Below are positions 25,968 to 33,414 of a stretch of DNA of 34,193 bases, in pieces. Made by a program: the position numbers and the translations under genes. This DNA comes from Desulfobacterales bacterium (GTDB taxonomy: Bacteria; Desulfobacterota; Desulfobacteria; Desulfobacterales; Desulfolunaceae): positions 1-34,193 of the forward strand of contig JAKSCC010000132.1 of NCBI GenBank assembly GCA_022360815.1, read 5' to 3'. Under the pieces are notes generated by a model that did no database searches, was not told where the DNA came from, and saw nothing but the letters and a program-made list of their open reading frames with translations. How positions within the stretch are numbered: position 1 is the stretch's first letter; the number at the start of each line of letters is the position of its first letter.

Positions 25968-26708
25968 TTAGGGTGCGCTCAGTATCATGGTCGTGGCTTC
26001 AGCGGCCACACGCAAACCAAAAATGGCTGTCAGATAAGAGATACTTCCCAAAACCGGTGCCGTTCGATGGCCATCGTGACCCGCCTCTTCCCCCACGGTG
26101 GAGGGGTTTTTGTTCTTCGCTTTTTCGGTGGAGTAGACGCACCGCACCCCGTCAAAAATTCCCATTTTATGCAGCCTTCGGCGCACACTGCGGGCCAGAG
26201 GGCAGATGCGGGTTTCCGAAATGTCACCCGCCATGATGGCTCCGGCATCCATCTTCCCAGCGGCCCCCATACTGGAGACCATGGGAATCATTCGCTCTCG
26301 AGCATTTTTGATAAGAAACACTTTGGATGAAAGGGAGTCGATGGCATCCACCAAAACATCCATGGGGCGATCCAAAATCATATCGGTGGTCTCTTCACCT
26401 ATAAAACAGTCAAACACCGTTACCTGACAATCGGGGTTTATATCGTTAATACGCGCCCTTGCCACCTCAGACTTTTTCATCCCCACCGTGGAGATCAACG
26501 CGTAGAGCTGACGATTGATATTGCTCTGGCTCACCACATCGTAATCCACTATACTCAAATGTCCCACCCCGGACCGGGCCAATGCTTCAGCGGCAAAAGA
26601 GCCCACAGCCCCAAGGCCACAAAGGGTCACATGGGCTTTTCTCAACTTCTCCAGCCCCTCTTTGCCAAGAAGCTGCTCGGTACGCGCATGGCGCATGGAT
26701 GGTGTCAT
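25968..26708 (-). CDS. tcdA: tRNA threonylcarbamoyladenosine dehydratase TcdA
   Basis: A 246-aa E1/ThiF-fold enzyme of the TcdA (CsdL/YgdL) family. TcdA uses ATP to cyclise t6A37 of ANN-decoding tRNAs to ct6A. The nucleotide-binding motif is GLGAVGSFAAEALARSGVG (about 31-49), followed by DYDVVSQSNINRQLYA, the ATP and adenylation contacts of the family. The DAIDSLSSKVFLI block and MGAAGKMD are also typical. The gene overlaps the tatD-type stop by 4 bp (ATGA). The spacer downstream of it (25822-25967, before the transporter) has no clear terminator. Confidence 0.93.
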   Translation of the reverse strand: MTPSMRHARTEQLLGKEGLEKLRKAHVTLCGLGAVGSFAAEALARSGVGHLSIVDYDVVSQSNINRQLYALISTVGMKKSEVARARINDINPDCQVTVFDCFIGEETTDMILDRPMDVLVDAIDSLSSKVFLIKNARERMIPMVSSMGAAGKMDAGAIMAGDISETRICPLARSVRRRLHKMGIFDGVRCVYSTEKAKNKNPSTVGEEAGHDGHRTAPVLGSISYLTAIFGLRVAAEATTMILSAP

Positions 26709-27487
26709 AAAGTCTTGTCTCTCCTGTAAAACAGAGTGGAAGCGTTGTTCCAGGTTATCTCGGCAATGGATTCAAGGGTATCTCCTCGCACGTCAGCCAG
26801 AGAGCGGACCACTTCTACCACATAGGCCGGCTCGTTCAAGGGGCCAGATACATTTTCAGGCAAAATATCAGGGCTATCTGTTTCAATAAGAAGCCTTTCA
26901 TTGGAGACCGCCTTCGCCGCCTTTTTCACCTTCAAGTTGGCCGGACGGGTAAGAGAACCAGAAAAAGAGATAAAGGCCCCCAATCGCTCAAACTCGCGTA
27001 CCATCTCCACCGAGCCGGAAAAAGAGTGAATGGCTCCCCCATACGGCAACCCTCCCTCCTGTTTTAAAAGCTCCACCATGCGTCCCCACGCCTTTCTGCA
27101 GTGGATCGAAAGTGGCAGCCGCAGATCTTTGGCCAAACGAAGCTGAGCCACAAAAACCTCTTCTTGAAGCTCGCGGCTCTCCTTTTCTACCTTAAAGTCA
27201 AGGCCCACCTCTCCAACAGCAACAGCCCGACTCTTCTCCAAAAAAACAGCCAGCGCCGTAAGCCAATCGACGGACAGATCTTTAACAAACCAGGGGTGTA
27301 CCCCATAGGCCGGCAGAGCCTCTGCAAACGATTCAGAGACCATCAAGACCCCTGGCCAATCCTCTTGCCGAGTCCCGCAAACCAGGCATGCCGCAACACC
27401 AGCCCTCTGGGCCCGGGCCATCATCTCATCCACCTTTTTTTCCAGGCGAAGGTCTTGAAGGTGGGTATGGGTATCAAAGAGTTTCAT
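26705..27487 (-). CDS. TatD-family metal-dependent hydrolase/nuclease
   Basis: A 260-aa TIM-barrel hydrolase of the TatD family. Metal ligands are visible in FDTHTHL (start), GEVGLDF (middle), SIHCRKAW, AIHSFSGS and IETDSPD. The ATG at 27487 is used because FDTHTHL should be at the extreme N-terminus; the open frame runs 21 codons further but those are not family-like. Family members act as DNases and in DNA repair or turnover. It is translationally coupled to tcdA and lies after the feoB terminator, so it starts a new two-gene unit. Confidence 0.92.
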   Translation of the reverse strand: MKLFDTHTHLQDLRLEKKVDEMMARAQRAGVAACLVCGTRQEDWPGVLMVSESFAEALPAYGVHPWFVKDLSVDWLTALAVFLEKSRAVAVGEVGLDFKVEKESRELQEEVFVAQLRLAKDLRLPLSIHCRKAWGRMVELLKQEGGLPYGGAIHSFSGSVEMVREFERLGAFISFSGSLTRPANLKVKKAAKAVSNERLLIETDSPDILPENVSGPLNEPAYVVEVVRSLADVRGDTLESIAEITWNNASTLFYRRDKTL

Positions 27488-27555
27488 GGCGCCATGGTAC
27501 AATTCCCACCCCCGGGATTCAACAGGAACCCTCCTCGGCACCCACACCACATAAA

Positions 27556-27589
27556 GAAAAAGGGCGTCTCCACCCCTGGGAAACGCCCT
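27556..27589 (-). terminator. Intrinsic terminator of feoAB
   Basis: On the minus strand AGGGCGT and ACGCCCT form a 7-bp stem with additional inner pairing, followed by TTTTTCTTT. It lies about 50 bp beyond the feoB stop. Confidence 0.75.
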
Positions 27590-27636
27590 CTTCTCTTTGC
27601 TGATATCTACTCTCTTACGAATTCATCGAAAAAGCA

Positions 27637-29796
27637 TCACCCCATAATCGCCCGAGTCATCTGAAAGGCGACCACGGAAAGGGCGAAGGCAAAACCGGTG
27701 TTAAAAACCACGCTGAAGGCGGCCCACTTCCAGGAGGTCTCTCGAGCAATCACCACCACCGTCACAAAACAGGGGGCATAGAGCATAACAAAGACCAGAA
27801 GCGCAATGGCCGTGGCCACACCCCATGAGGGGTCGCTTGCAAGGCGCGCGGAGAGACCGTCTGCCTCTTCGGCATCCACCTCACCCAAAGAGTAAGCCGT
27901 ACCCAGAGTCGAAACAATCACCTCTTTGGCCGCAAACCCACCCAAAAGGGCAATGTTGGTTCGCCAATCAAAACCAGCCAGCTGGGTAACAGATTCCATG
28001 GTGGTACCGATTCGACCTGCCACAGAGTGCTGCAAAGCATGCTGAGACTCTTCGTTGTCGATGGTGGCCAAACGCTCTTCCAAAGCGTCGGCAGAAAGAG
28101 TGGTCTCGGCGATGGTCCGCTGGGCTTGATAGTTGGCCACATCTTTATCGGGCAAACCAGGGAAAGTCATCATGGCCCAGATAAGAATAGAGATACCAAG
28201 AATCACGGTACCGGCCTTTTTGATGTAGGCCCAAGCGCGCTCCCAGGTATGAATCAAAAGACCTCGGACGGTGGGCATACGATACGGTGGAAGCTCCATC
28301 ACAAAGGGCGTGGACTCCCCTTTGATAATGGTGGAACGAAGCAGCTTGGCAACCACCAGGGCAGCCACCCAGCCACCCAAGACGGTGTAGAACATCACCT
28401 GGGCAGAATTTTCAAAGAAGGCTGCTGCCAAAAGAATGATCACCGGAACCTTGGCACCGCAGCTCATAAAAGGAGCTGTCAACACCGTGGCCAGCTTCTC
28501 TTTGGGGCTTCGAAGGGTTCGTGTGGCCATCACGCCAGGAACCGCACAACCGCCAGCGATTCCGCCGGAGACGATAAAAGGCATCACCGAAGAGCCATGC
28601 AGGCCAAAGGCGCGCATCACACGGTCCATCATGTAGGCCATACGGGCCATGTAGCCGGAGTCTTCCAAAAAGGCGATCATCATAAACATGACGGCAATGA
28701 GGGGGACAAAGCCCAAAACACCTCCAACACCGCCAATAATACCATCCACCATCAGGGACTGTGCCAGCCCTTCGGGAAGGGCTCCGCCAACAGCACCTGA
28801 AAGCCACTCAAAAAACATCTCCACCCAACCCATCGGGATCTCACCTATGGCAAAGGTGACATAGAAAATGGCATAAAGAACCCCAACCATGATGGCGGGC
28901 CCCACAAACTGCTGGGTCAAAACACGGTCCAGCTGATCGGAGAAATCAAGGCGTTCCTGAGGACGAATGGTCTTGATCACCCCCTCTTTCATAAGCGAGG
29001 CGATATAGCCGTATCGGTAATCGGCGATAAGGGACTCGGGGCTGATCTTCAGGGTAGACCGGCAGTGACGGGCCACATCGTCGGCCATCTTCAGAAGCTT
29101 GCCAGCCACCTCGGCGTCATGGCGCTCGCCCATCTTCACCACCTGCGCATCATTTTCCAGATACTTGATGGCCACCCATCGAGCCGGGGCACGTTCCACC
29201 ATAAAACGGCTCTCTTCAATAAGAGCCACCATTTTTTTAAGGACCGGGTCCAAATCTGGACCATAGGAAATCGCAAGGGGTTCCCAGGAACCTCGGCGCT
29301 CTTCTGCGTAAGCCACGGCCTCTTCCAGAAGCTCTTTTTTACCACCTCCGGTACGAGCCACAGTCTCTACAACAGGAAGACCCAATCGCTTGGCCAGAAG
29401 CGTGGTGTCAATCTCTTTGCCCTGCTTATGGACCGAGTCCATCATATTCAGGGCCAAAACAACAGGAACGCCCAGCTCCATAAACTGTAGGGTAAGATAG
29501 AGATTTCGCTCCAAGCTGGTGGCATCCAAAATATTCACAACTGCGTGGGGGCGTTTTTCCACGATATAATCGCGGGCCACCAGCTCTTCAGGGGTGTATG
29601 CGGTAAGGGAGTAAGTGCCCGGAAGGTCAACAATGGTGATATCGTTTCCATTATGACGGGTATCGCCTTCACGATGCTCTACGGTGACTCCAGGGTAGTT
29701 GCCCACACGTTGGCGTGCGCCGGTAAGGGCATTGTACATGGTGGTTTTCCCCGAGTTGGGGTTGCCGGCAAGGGCCAGCGTCATGCGTCTATTCAT
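27637..29796 (-). CDS. feoB: Ferrous iron transporter FeoB
   Basis: A 719-aa inner-membrane Fe(II) transporter. The N-terminal G domain has G1 GNPNSGKT (11-18), a conserved GNYPGVTVE switch region, G3 DLPG (57-60) and G4 NMMD (117-120). A helical GDI-like domain leads to the multi-helix membrane part with two Gate regions. A polar insert (about 550-605) interrupts the membrane part. The protein is shorter than E. coli FeoB (773) but normal for the family. AAGGTAA precedes the ATG. It is 54 bp downstream of feoA in the same operon and ends at an intrinsic terminator. Expression is probably set by the structured leader upstream of feoA. Confidence 0.96.
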   Translation of the reverse strand: MNRRMTLALAGNPNSGKTTMYNALTGARQRVGNYPGVTVEHREGDTRHNGNDITIVDLPGTYSLTAYTPEELVARDYIVEKRPHAVVNILDATSLERNLYLTLQFMELGVPVVLALNMMDSVHKQGKEIDTTLLAKRLGLPVVETVARTGGGKKELLEEAVAYAEERRGSWEPLAISYGPDLDPVLKKMVALIEESRFMVERAPARWVAIKYLENDAQVVKMGERHDAEVAGKLLKMADDVARHCRSTLKISPESLIADYRYGYIASLMKEGVIKTIRPQERLDFSDQLDRVLTQQFVGPAIMVGVLYAIFYVTFAIGEIPMGWVEMFFEWLSGAVGGALPEGLAQSLMVDGIIGGVGGVLGFVPLIAVMFMMIAFLEDSGYMARMAYMMDRVMRAFGLHGSSVMPFIVSGGIAGGCAVPGVMATRTLRSPKEKLATVLTAPFMSCGAKVPVIILLAAAFFENSAQVMFYTVLGGWVAALVVAKLLRSTIIKGESTPFVMELPPYRMPTVRGLLIHTWERAWAYIKKAGTVILGISILIWAMMTFPGLPDKDVANYQAQRTIAETTLSADALEERLATIDNEESQHALQHSVAGRIGTTMESVTQLAGFDWRTNIALLGGFAAKEVIVSTLGTAYSLGEVDAEEADGLSARLASDPSWGVATAIALLVFVMLYAPCFVTVVVIARETSWKWAAFSVVFNTGFAFALSVVAFQMTRAIMG

Positions 29797-29850
29797 GGAT
29801 CGTTTACCTTAAAAAGAGAAAGTTGAAAGGGGGATTCCCACGCCTTTGAC

Positions 29851-30099
29851 TTACGCCTCGGCCACGGGCTCCACAAAGATGAAATCCGCCTCGCTGTTTC
29901 GCAAGGTGAGGGTAAAGTCCCTCAAACGAAGGGCCACCGGATCCTTAAGCGGTGCCTTACCGATCACCATGAACTCGGTGTTGGGCACAATGCCCATGTC
30001 ACGAATCCGCCGTCCAAGCTCCCCGTCTCCGGAGACCATTCGGATCACCCCTTTCTGGTTCACCTTCATCTTCCGTAAGCTGATCATCTCTTCTGTCAT
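29851..30099 (-). CDS. feoA: Ferrous iron transport protein FeoA
   Basis: An 82-aa SH3-like FeoA protein with the family pattern GELGRRIRDMGIVPNTE followed by a short strand-rich C-terminus. FeoA binds or modulates FeoB. The ATG at 30099 is preferred to a GTG at 30111, because GAGG lies 6 bp before the ATG. It is the first gene of feoAB. A terminator hairpin ends about 31 bp upstream of this start, which is unusual for a first gene and points to attenuation. Confidence 0.92.
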   Translation of the reverse strand: MTEEMISLRKMKVNQKGVIRMVSGDGELGRRIRDMGIVPNTEFMVIGKAPLKDPVALRLRDFTLTLRNSEADFIFVEPVAEA

Positions 30100-30130
30100 C
30101 TCTTGCCTCACTCAATAAATTAAAGAAAAG

Positions 30131-30155
30131 AAAAAACGGGGCCTCATCATGCCCC
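30131..30155 (-). terminator. Intrinsic terminator in the feoA leader
   Basis: On the minus strand GGGGC-N8-GCCCC is followed by G and six T residues, then a pyrimidine-rich run. It lies just before the feoA ribosome binding site, in the sense direction of feoA, so it would stop transcription before feoAB unless relieved. It directly follows the folded element at 30156-30246. Confidence 0.75.
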
Positions 30156-30246
30156 ACGCCAACGCTGCCGGTGTGCAGTCGGCGCCCCTCTTTCGTCTTA
30201 CCTGCCGCTCTCGTCTGCGGAGAGGTGCGTCCGAGGGTACGCTGGC
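30156..30246 (-). ncRNA. Candidate structured leader RNA (riboswitch-like) of feoAB
   Basis: On the minus strand a GC-rich 91-nt element is closed by GCCAGCG pairing with CGTTGGC. One pair is G-U, allowed only if the minus strand is the RNA. Inside are smaller possible stems, such as CCGC/GCGG or CTCT/AGAG near 30210-30226, CCTCT/AGAGG, and GCCG/CGGC near 30167-30184, plus two copies of CGGCAG. The element ends where the terminator begins, the usual order of aptamer then expression platform. I do not recognise it as a known riboswitch class. A metal-responsive attenuator is inferred from its position before feoAB. Confidence 0.45.
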
Positions 30247-30303
30247 CTCATCTTTTTTGGCTTGCCGTAATTGTGCGGCGTGTTTGGAATCAAAACACCC
30301 TGA

Positions 30304-30339
30304 TTTCCACTTTTTTTCGAAAACCATTTTCGGTGGAAA
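30304..30339. repeat. Nested hairpin upstream of the feo leader
   Basis: TTTCCAC (30304-30310) pairs with GTGGAAA (30333-30339), and inside it CGAAAA pairs with TTTTCG around a CCA loop; a run of seven T residues bulges on one side. It could be part of the feoAB leader or a promoter-proximal operator. Confidence 0.45.
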
Positions 30340-30605
30340 CCTCAGATAATTCTGTTTCAACCGTTTATACGCCGCCCTTTTCAAGTTTTGGCTTACCAAA
30401 GTTTTTATGGGTTGATAGCACACACCCCAACCCCACGCAACCTCTTTTTTCAGCACCCTCCTCTTTTTCCCCACTACAAAAGAGGACCACACAAAGCCCA
30501 TTTAACATTAAAAAATCAGCAAATTAGTAAACAAAACCCAAACAAAAGAGGTTCCTCAATTTTATTTTATCCTTAAAATTTTTTCGGAAGGGCTAACTTT
30601 TATCG

Positions 30606-30635
30606 TTGACAGAGTTCCTCGCATCCCTTTATTGT
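30606..30635 (+). promoter_or_regulatory. Sigma70-type promoter candidate for the cysteine-rich gene
   Basis: A perfect -35 TTGACA (30606-30611) is followed, after 18 bp, by TATTGT (30630-30635), a four-of-six match to the -10 consensus. It lies about 80 bp before the start of the small FeoB-associated gene and downstream of an AT-rich stretch. Confidence 0.5.
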
Positions 30636-30713
30636 GGCACCCGAGGCTTAGCATGGAAGAGCCCTCTCTTCATGTTTCTGCCAAACCCCATCAACCTATC
30701 ACGGAGGTGAGCC

Positions 30714-30884
30714 ATGAGCCTGGACACCCTGATCGTTATCGTTGTGGTTTCAGCAGCGGCGTTCTTTTTTATACGCTCCCTCTACCGCACGGTTACCGGC
30801 AAAAACAAAGAGTGCGGATGTGGGTGCAGTGGGTGCAGTAAAACAGAATGCAGCGACTTCCCCCGAGGCAATCGCATTCACTAA
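30714..30884 (+). CDS. FeoB-associated cysteine-rich membrane protein
   Basis: A 56-aa protein. Residues 4-20 form one hydrophobic helix (LDTLIVIVVVSAAAFFF) and a short basic stretch follows. A cytoplasmic tail then carries five cysteines in Cys-x-Cys-x-Cys-x-x-Cys-x4-Cys spacing (34, 36, 38, 41, 46). This is the pattern of the small FeoB-associated Cys-rich membrane proteins encoded next to feoB in many anaerobes; their function is unproven. GGAGGTG lies just before the ATG. Here it is divergent from feoAB instead of downstream, with its own promoter candidate and a terminator after it. The tail may bind iron or an Fe-S cluster. Confidence 0.85.
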   Translation: MSLDTLIVIVVVSAAAFFFIRSLYRTVTGKNKECGCGCSGCSKTECSDFPRGNRIH

Positions 30885-30993
30885 AAATAGAGAGATCCGC
30901 AGGACCTTCCGGACCTGCATGAAAACGCCATTGTCACCGAAGTCATCCGGAAAAAAACGTCTTTATCCTCCGATTCTTAAAGACAGATGCTAC

Positions 30994-31045
30994 AAAAAAA
31001 GAGAGGCCGCTTCCTTACACCCTTGGAAGCGGCCTCTCTTTTTTT
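30994..31045. terminator. Very strong bidirectional terminator (21-bp perfect stem)
   Basis: Seven A residues, GAGAGGCCGC and TTCC pair perfectly with GGAA, GCGGCCTCTC and seven T residues around a 10-nt loop. It reads as an intrinsic terminator on both strands, serving the cysteine-rich gene on plus and selU on minus, whose stop is 16 bp away. Confidence 0.92.
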
Positions 31046-31060
31046 AAAAAATCTATAAAT

Positions 31061-32257
31061 TCACTTGTTTTCAGAATACCATGCCGCCACATCATCAGCA
31101 GCCCGAGTAGGGTCTACATTCTCCACCACCGTAAGGGGAGGTGCATCCACCGCTTTGTAGACCTTATCGTAATAGTCCACCATCACCTCCCTCAAAAAGG
31201 CCTGATACTCTCCAGCATCAATGGCATCACACCACCTTTCAACCGTCTCCCGGCCCACTCGGCGAGTAAGAAAACGCACCGACTCTTTCATCATCGTCTC
31301 AACGTCAGAGCCACCCTTGCCAAAATATTCCCGCTCCAGGCGCTTAAGGCGCACGTCAAGAGGAGAGACAAGGGTGAGGTGTCTCTCTTCAGACAACGCC
31401 TTGCAGACCGTGGGAGGCAAATTAAACTGACCGATCTTTCGGCTCTCCATTTCGGTAACCAATGGAGGAAGGCTGCCGTCCTCTCTTTGGTAACGAAGAA
31501 GATTCATAAAAAGGTTGGTCTCAAAATCCCGCTGGCTTCGAGCCAGACGCTCACCCATAAGCCGAAACCGAATCTCACCAAAAACCGAAGCGGCATGACC
31601 CGCTGCCGCTTCCAAATGAAGCACTGGCACTTCGGGGTGCGATGCTAAAAGCTCTTCCAGCACTTCGGATTTCCCGCAACCGGTTTGACCTGACAGCGGA
31701 AAAAGTGTCAGCTCGGTCTCATACAAAAGGCGGTACACCTCTTTACGAAAAGCTTTCTGCCCTCCGGCAAGACGCACGGCATCGATGCCGTTTTTGTTGA
31801 GCATGCTGGTGGTATAACGACTTCGCCCGCCTCCTCGCCAACAATAGACAATCACCGGGCCATCTCCGGCCACTTCACGCACCTTTTCAAGGTAGGCAGC
31901 CTCTTTCAGCTGCGCCAGATGCCACGCGTAAGAGAGGGCCAGGTCTTTGTCATGCTGCTTGTAAATCAGCCCCACATCGTGGCGCTCAGCATTGGTTAAG
32001 ATGGGAATGTTGATCGCAAAAGGAAGGGGTTCTGCATCAAACTCTTTCTCAGAACGTGCATCGATCAAGGTAATGGGTGTGTGTGTCCCCTGGGCCAGCC
32101 CACGAAGAACGGAGGCAAAGGCATCCCTCTCAATGGTGCGCTCAATGCCCGCAATCTCTTTGAAGTGAACATGGGGAAGGTTCAAAGGAAGAATTTTCTC
32201 TAAAAGGCGCTTCAGCTCCTGGCGCTGATCGAGGAGGGACGTGTTATCGCATGTCAT
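31061..32257 (-). CDS. selU: tRNA 2-selenouridine synthase
   Basis: A 398-aa enzyme (SelU/MnmH) that converts 2-thiouridine at the wobble position of some tRNAs to 2-selenouridine through a geranylated intermediate, using selenophosphate. Residues about 30-180 form the rhodanese domain with LIDARSEKEF and the active-site Cys139 in YCWRGGGRS, and residues 185-390 form the P-loop domain with Walker A SGQTGCGKS (189-197). The length is a little above the usual 360-370. It implies that the cell makes selenophosphate (SelD), though selD is not in the window. It is a single gene bounded by the strong terminator on its 3' side. Confidence 0.95.
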   Translation of the reverse strand: MTCDNTSLLDQRQELKRLLEKILPLNLPHVHFKEIAGIERTIERDAFASVLRGLAQGTHTPITLIDARSEKEFDAEPLPFAINIPILTNAERHDVGLIYKQHDKDLALSYAWHLAQLKEAAYLEKVREVAGDGPVIVYCWRGGGRSRYTTSMLNKNGIDAVRLAGGQKAFRKEVYRLLYETELTLFPLSGQTGCGKSEVLEELLASHPEVPVLHLEAAAGHAASVFGEIRFRLMGERLARSQRDFETNLFMNLLRYQREDGSLPPLVTEMESRKIGQFNLPPTVCKALSEERHLTLVSPLDVRLKRLEREYFGKGGSDVETMMKESVRFLTRRVGRETVERWCDAIDAGEYQAFLREVMVDYYDKVYKAVDAPPLTVVENVDPTRAADDVAAWYSENK

Positions 32258-32289
32258 GGTTCAAGCTTTTCCGTTTTATGTTTCGTTTG

Positions 32290-32305
32290 GGTGACGGATG
32301 TCACC
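32290..32305. promoter_or_regulatory. Inverted repeat upstream of selU
   Basis: GGTGAC-GGAT-GTCACC, a perfect 6-bp-arm repeat, lies 33 bp upstream of the selU start in the 193-bp gap before the aldolase stop. It is an operator candidate with no family assigned; the rest of that gap shows nothing clear. Confidence 0.3.
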
Positions 32306-32450
32306 GCAAAGCGAATCAAAGGCATGACAGGTTGCGATGGCTTCCTTACAAACCGGCTTTCATATCAGAAAGAGGCCAAAATAATCCAGAACAAAATGCC
32401 GAACTTGGTCTTTCCTCCCAAAACCACGCCCCACAAAAAACACCCTTTCA

Positions 32451-33104
32451 TTACAGAGTTTTCCTCACTTCATCCCAAAAGCTCAAAGAGCTCTCCGGCA
32501 GTGTGGTAATTGCCTTATGGGTTCCCAAGGCGCTGTGGTAAACCTTGGCCGCTCTCTCCAAGAGCTCGGCATTGCGCAGGGCCTCTTTAAGGGTTCTCCC
32601 AAGGTTCAGCGCCCCATGGTTTTGCATGATGTAGCAAAAGCATCCGTTTTCAAGGGCCTTCTCCACAGACTGAGTCAAGGCCTCTGTCCCTCTGATGGCA
32701 TAGGGAATCACCGCCACCTCATTTCCAATGTAAAGGGTAACCTCATCAAAAAGGGCCGGAATGGGGGTATTTAAAATAGAAAAAATACTGGCATGAAACT
32801 GGTGGGTATGGCACACCGCTTCCACATCGAAGCGTCTCTTATAGATTGCCGCATGCATCCCCGCCTCAATGGGGGGCTTGAGATCACCTTGAATGCGGTT
32901 AAGACCAAAGTCCACCAGACAAATCGCATCGGTGGAAATCTCATTAAAGGGCACCGACGATGGGGTGATGGCAAAAAGTTCTTCGCGCGGAATCCGCGCC
33001 GACACATTTCCTCCAGAGGTAAGACGCCCTCCGAAGTAGTTATTTTTGGAGAGCCACACGGCGGTTTTCAACACCTTATTCTTAATCTCATGAATGGTTT
33101 CCAT
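32451..33104 (-). CDS. Class II aldolase/adducin family protein
   Basis: A 217-aa protein of the class II (zinc) aldolase/adducin family, similar to L-fuculose-1-phosphate aldolase. The likely catalytic Glu80 and zinc ligands His99, His101 (CHTHQFHAS) and His163 (QNHGALNLG) are present, as is the N-terminal GNVSAR phosphate loop (32-37). The ATG at 33104 is chosen because the GAGG 9 bp upstream serves it; a GTG at 33119 would lie inside that site. The sugar phosphate substrate, or whether it is instead a decarboxylase or epimerase, cannot be read. It stands alone and is divergent from the AOR-type gene. Confidence 0.9.
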   Translation of the reverse strand: METIHEIKNKVLKTAVWLSKNNYFGGRLTSGGNVSARIPREELFAITPSSVPFNEISTDAICLVDFGLNRIQGDLKPPIEAGMHAAIYKRRFDVEAVCHTHQFHASIFSILNTPIPALFDEVTLYIGNEVAVIPYAIRGTEALTQSVEKALENGCFCYIMQNHGALNLGRTLKEALRNAELLERAAKVYHSALGTHKAITTLPESSLSFWDEVRKTL

Positions 33105-33414
33105 AGGGCAACGCCTCACGGATCGCCTTCAAGCGAAGTTTTAATGAATTCCCATTGATATTTAAACTTTACCAACTTTCATCTTATCCAGTATGCCTCC
33201 GATATCATGAAAAATCAACCGATGCCGTCACCATGAATGCTTGTCTCTCAAAATGTTCTGTGATTATATTTCCCGATGGCGTTCTGAAAAAAATGTCCCC
33301 CTTTGGACAAACCGGATTTCCGCTTTTTCAGGCCCCCCAACAGACAGATAACGCTGTGAAGCCACTTGATGAATGATGATAAAGGTGCCGGAGGCACCTC
33401 GTGGGAGTAAAGCT
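33105..33414. other. Divergent intergenic region aldolase/AOR
   Basis: This 310-bp gap must hold promoters for both neighbours. It is AT-rich in the middle, and I see no convincing pair of promoter hexamers. The one clear structure is the hairpin at 33383-33399. A 73-codon frame on plus looks non-coding. Confidence 0.5.
33383..33399 (+). promoter_or_regulatory. 5'-leader hairpin before the AOR gene
   Basis: AGGTGCC-GGA-GGCACCT is a 7-bp GC-rich stem with a three-base loop, a few bases upstream of the GGGAG ribosome binding site. No T-run follows, so it is not a terminator. It could stabilise the mRNA end or modulate translation. Confidence 0.45.

Larger units (their letters stand above)
30100..30713. 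other. 614-bp divergent feo intergenic region
   Basis: This gap separates feoA (minus) from the cysteine-rich gene (plus). From left to right it holds a minus-strand terminator, a GC-rich folded element, a nested hairpin, a strongly AT-rich stretch (about 30480-30605) likely to hold promoters, and a plus-strand promoter candidate. A 129-codon frame on minus across the folded element is judged non-coding. I found no clear Fur box. Confidence 0.7.

Noticed and set aside
30331-30360. A possible Fur box around CAGATAATTCTG
   Set aside because: Only a GATAAT-like half site is present. The match to the 19-bp Fur consensus is too weak to call.
30112-30501. A 129-codon minus-strand frame across the feo leader
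   Set aside because: It has no family resemblance, no convincing ribosome binding site, and its 3' half coincides with the folded element and the terminator. A structured RNA explains it better.
30885-30959. A protein-like stretch in frame with, and after the stop of, the cysteine-rich gene
   Set aside because: It is separated by TAA and TAG and has no start codon. The cysteine-rich protein is already the normal family length, so a read-through product is not supported.
33155-33376. A 73-codon plus-strand frame before the AOR gene
   Set aside because: It has no ribosome binding site and no family resemblance, and it overlaps the likely promoter region.
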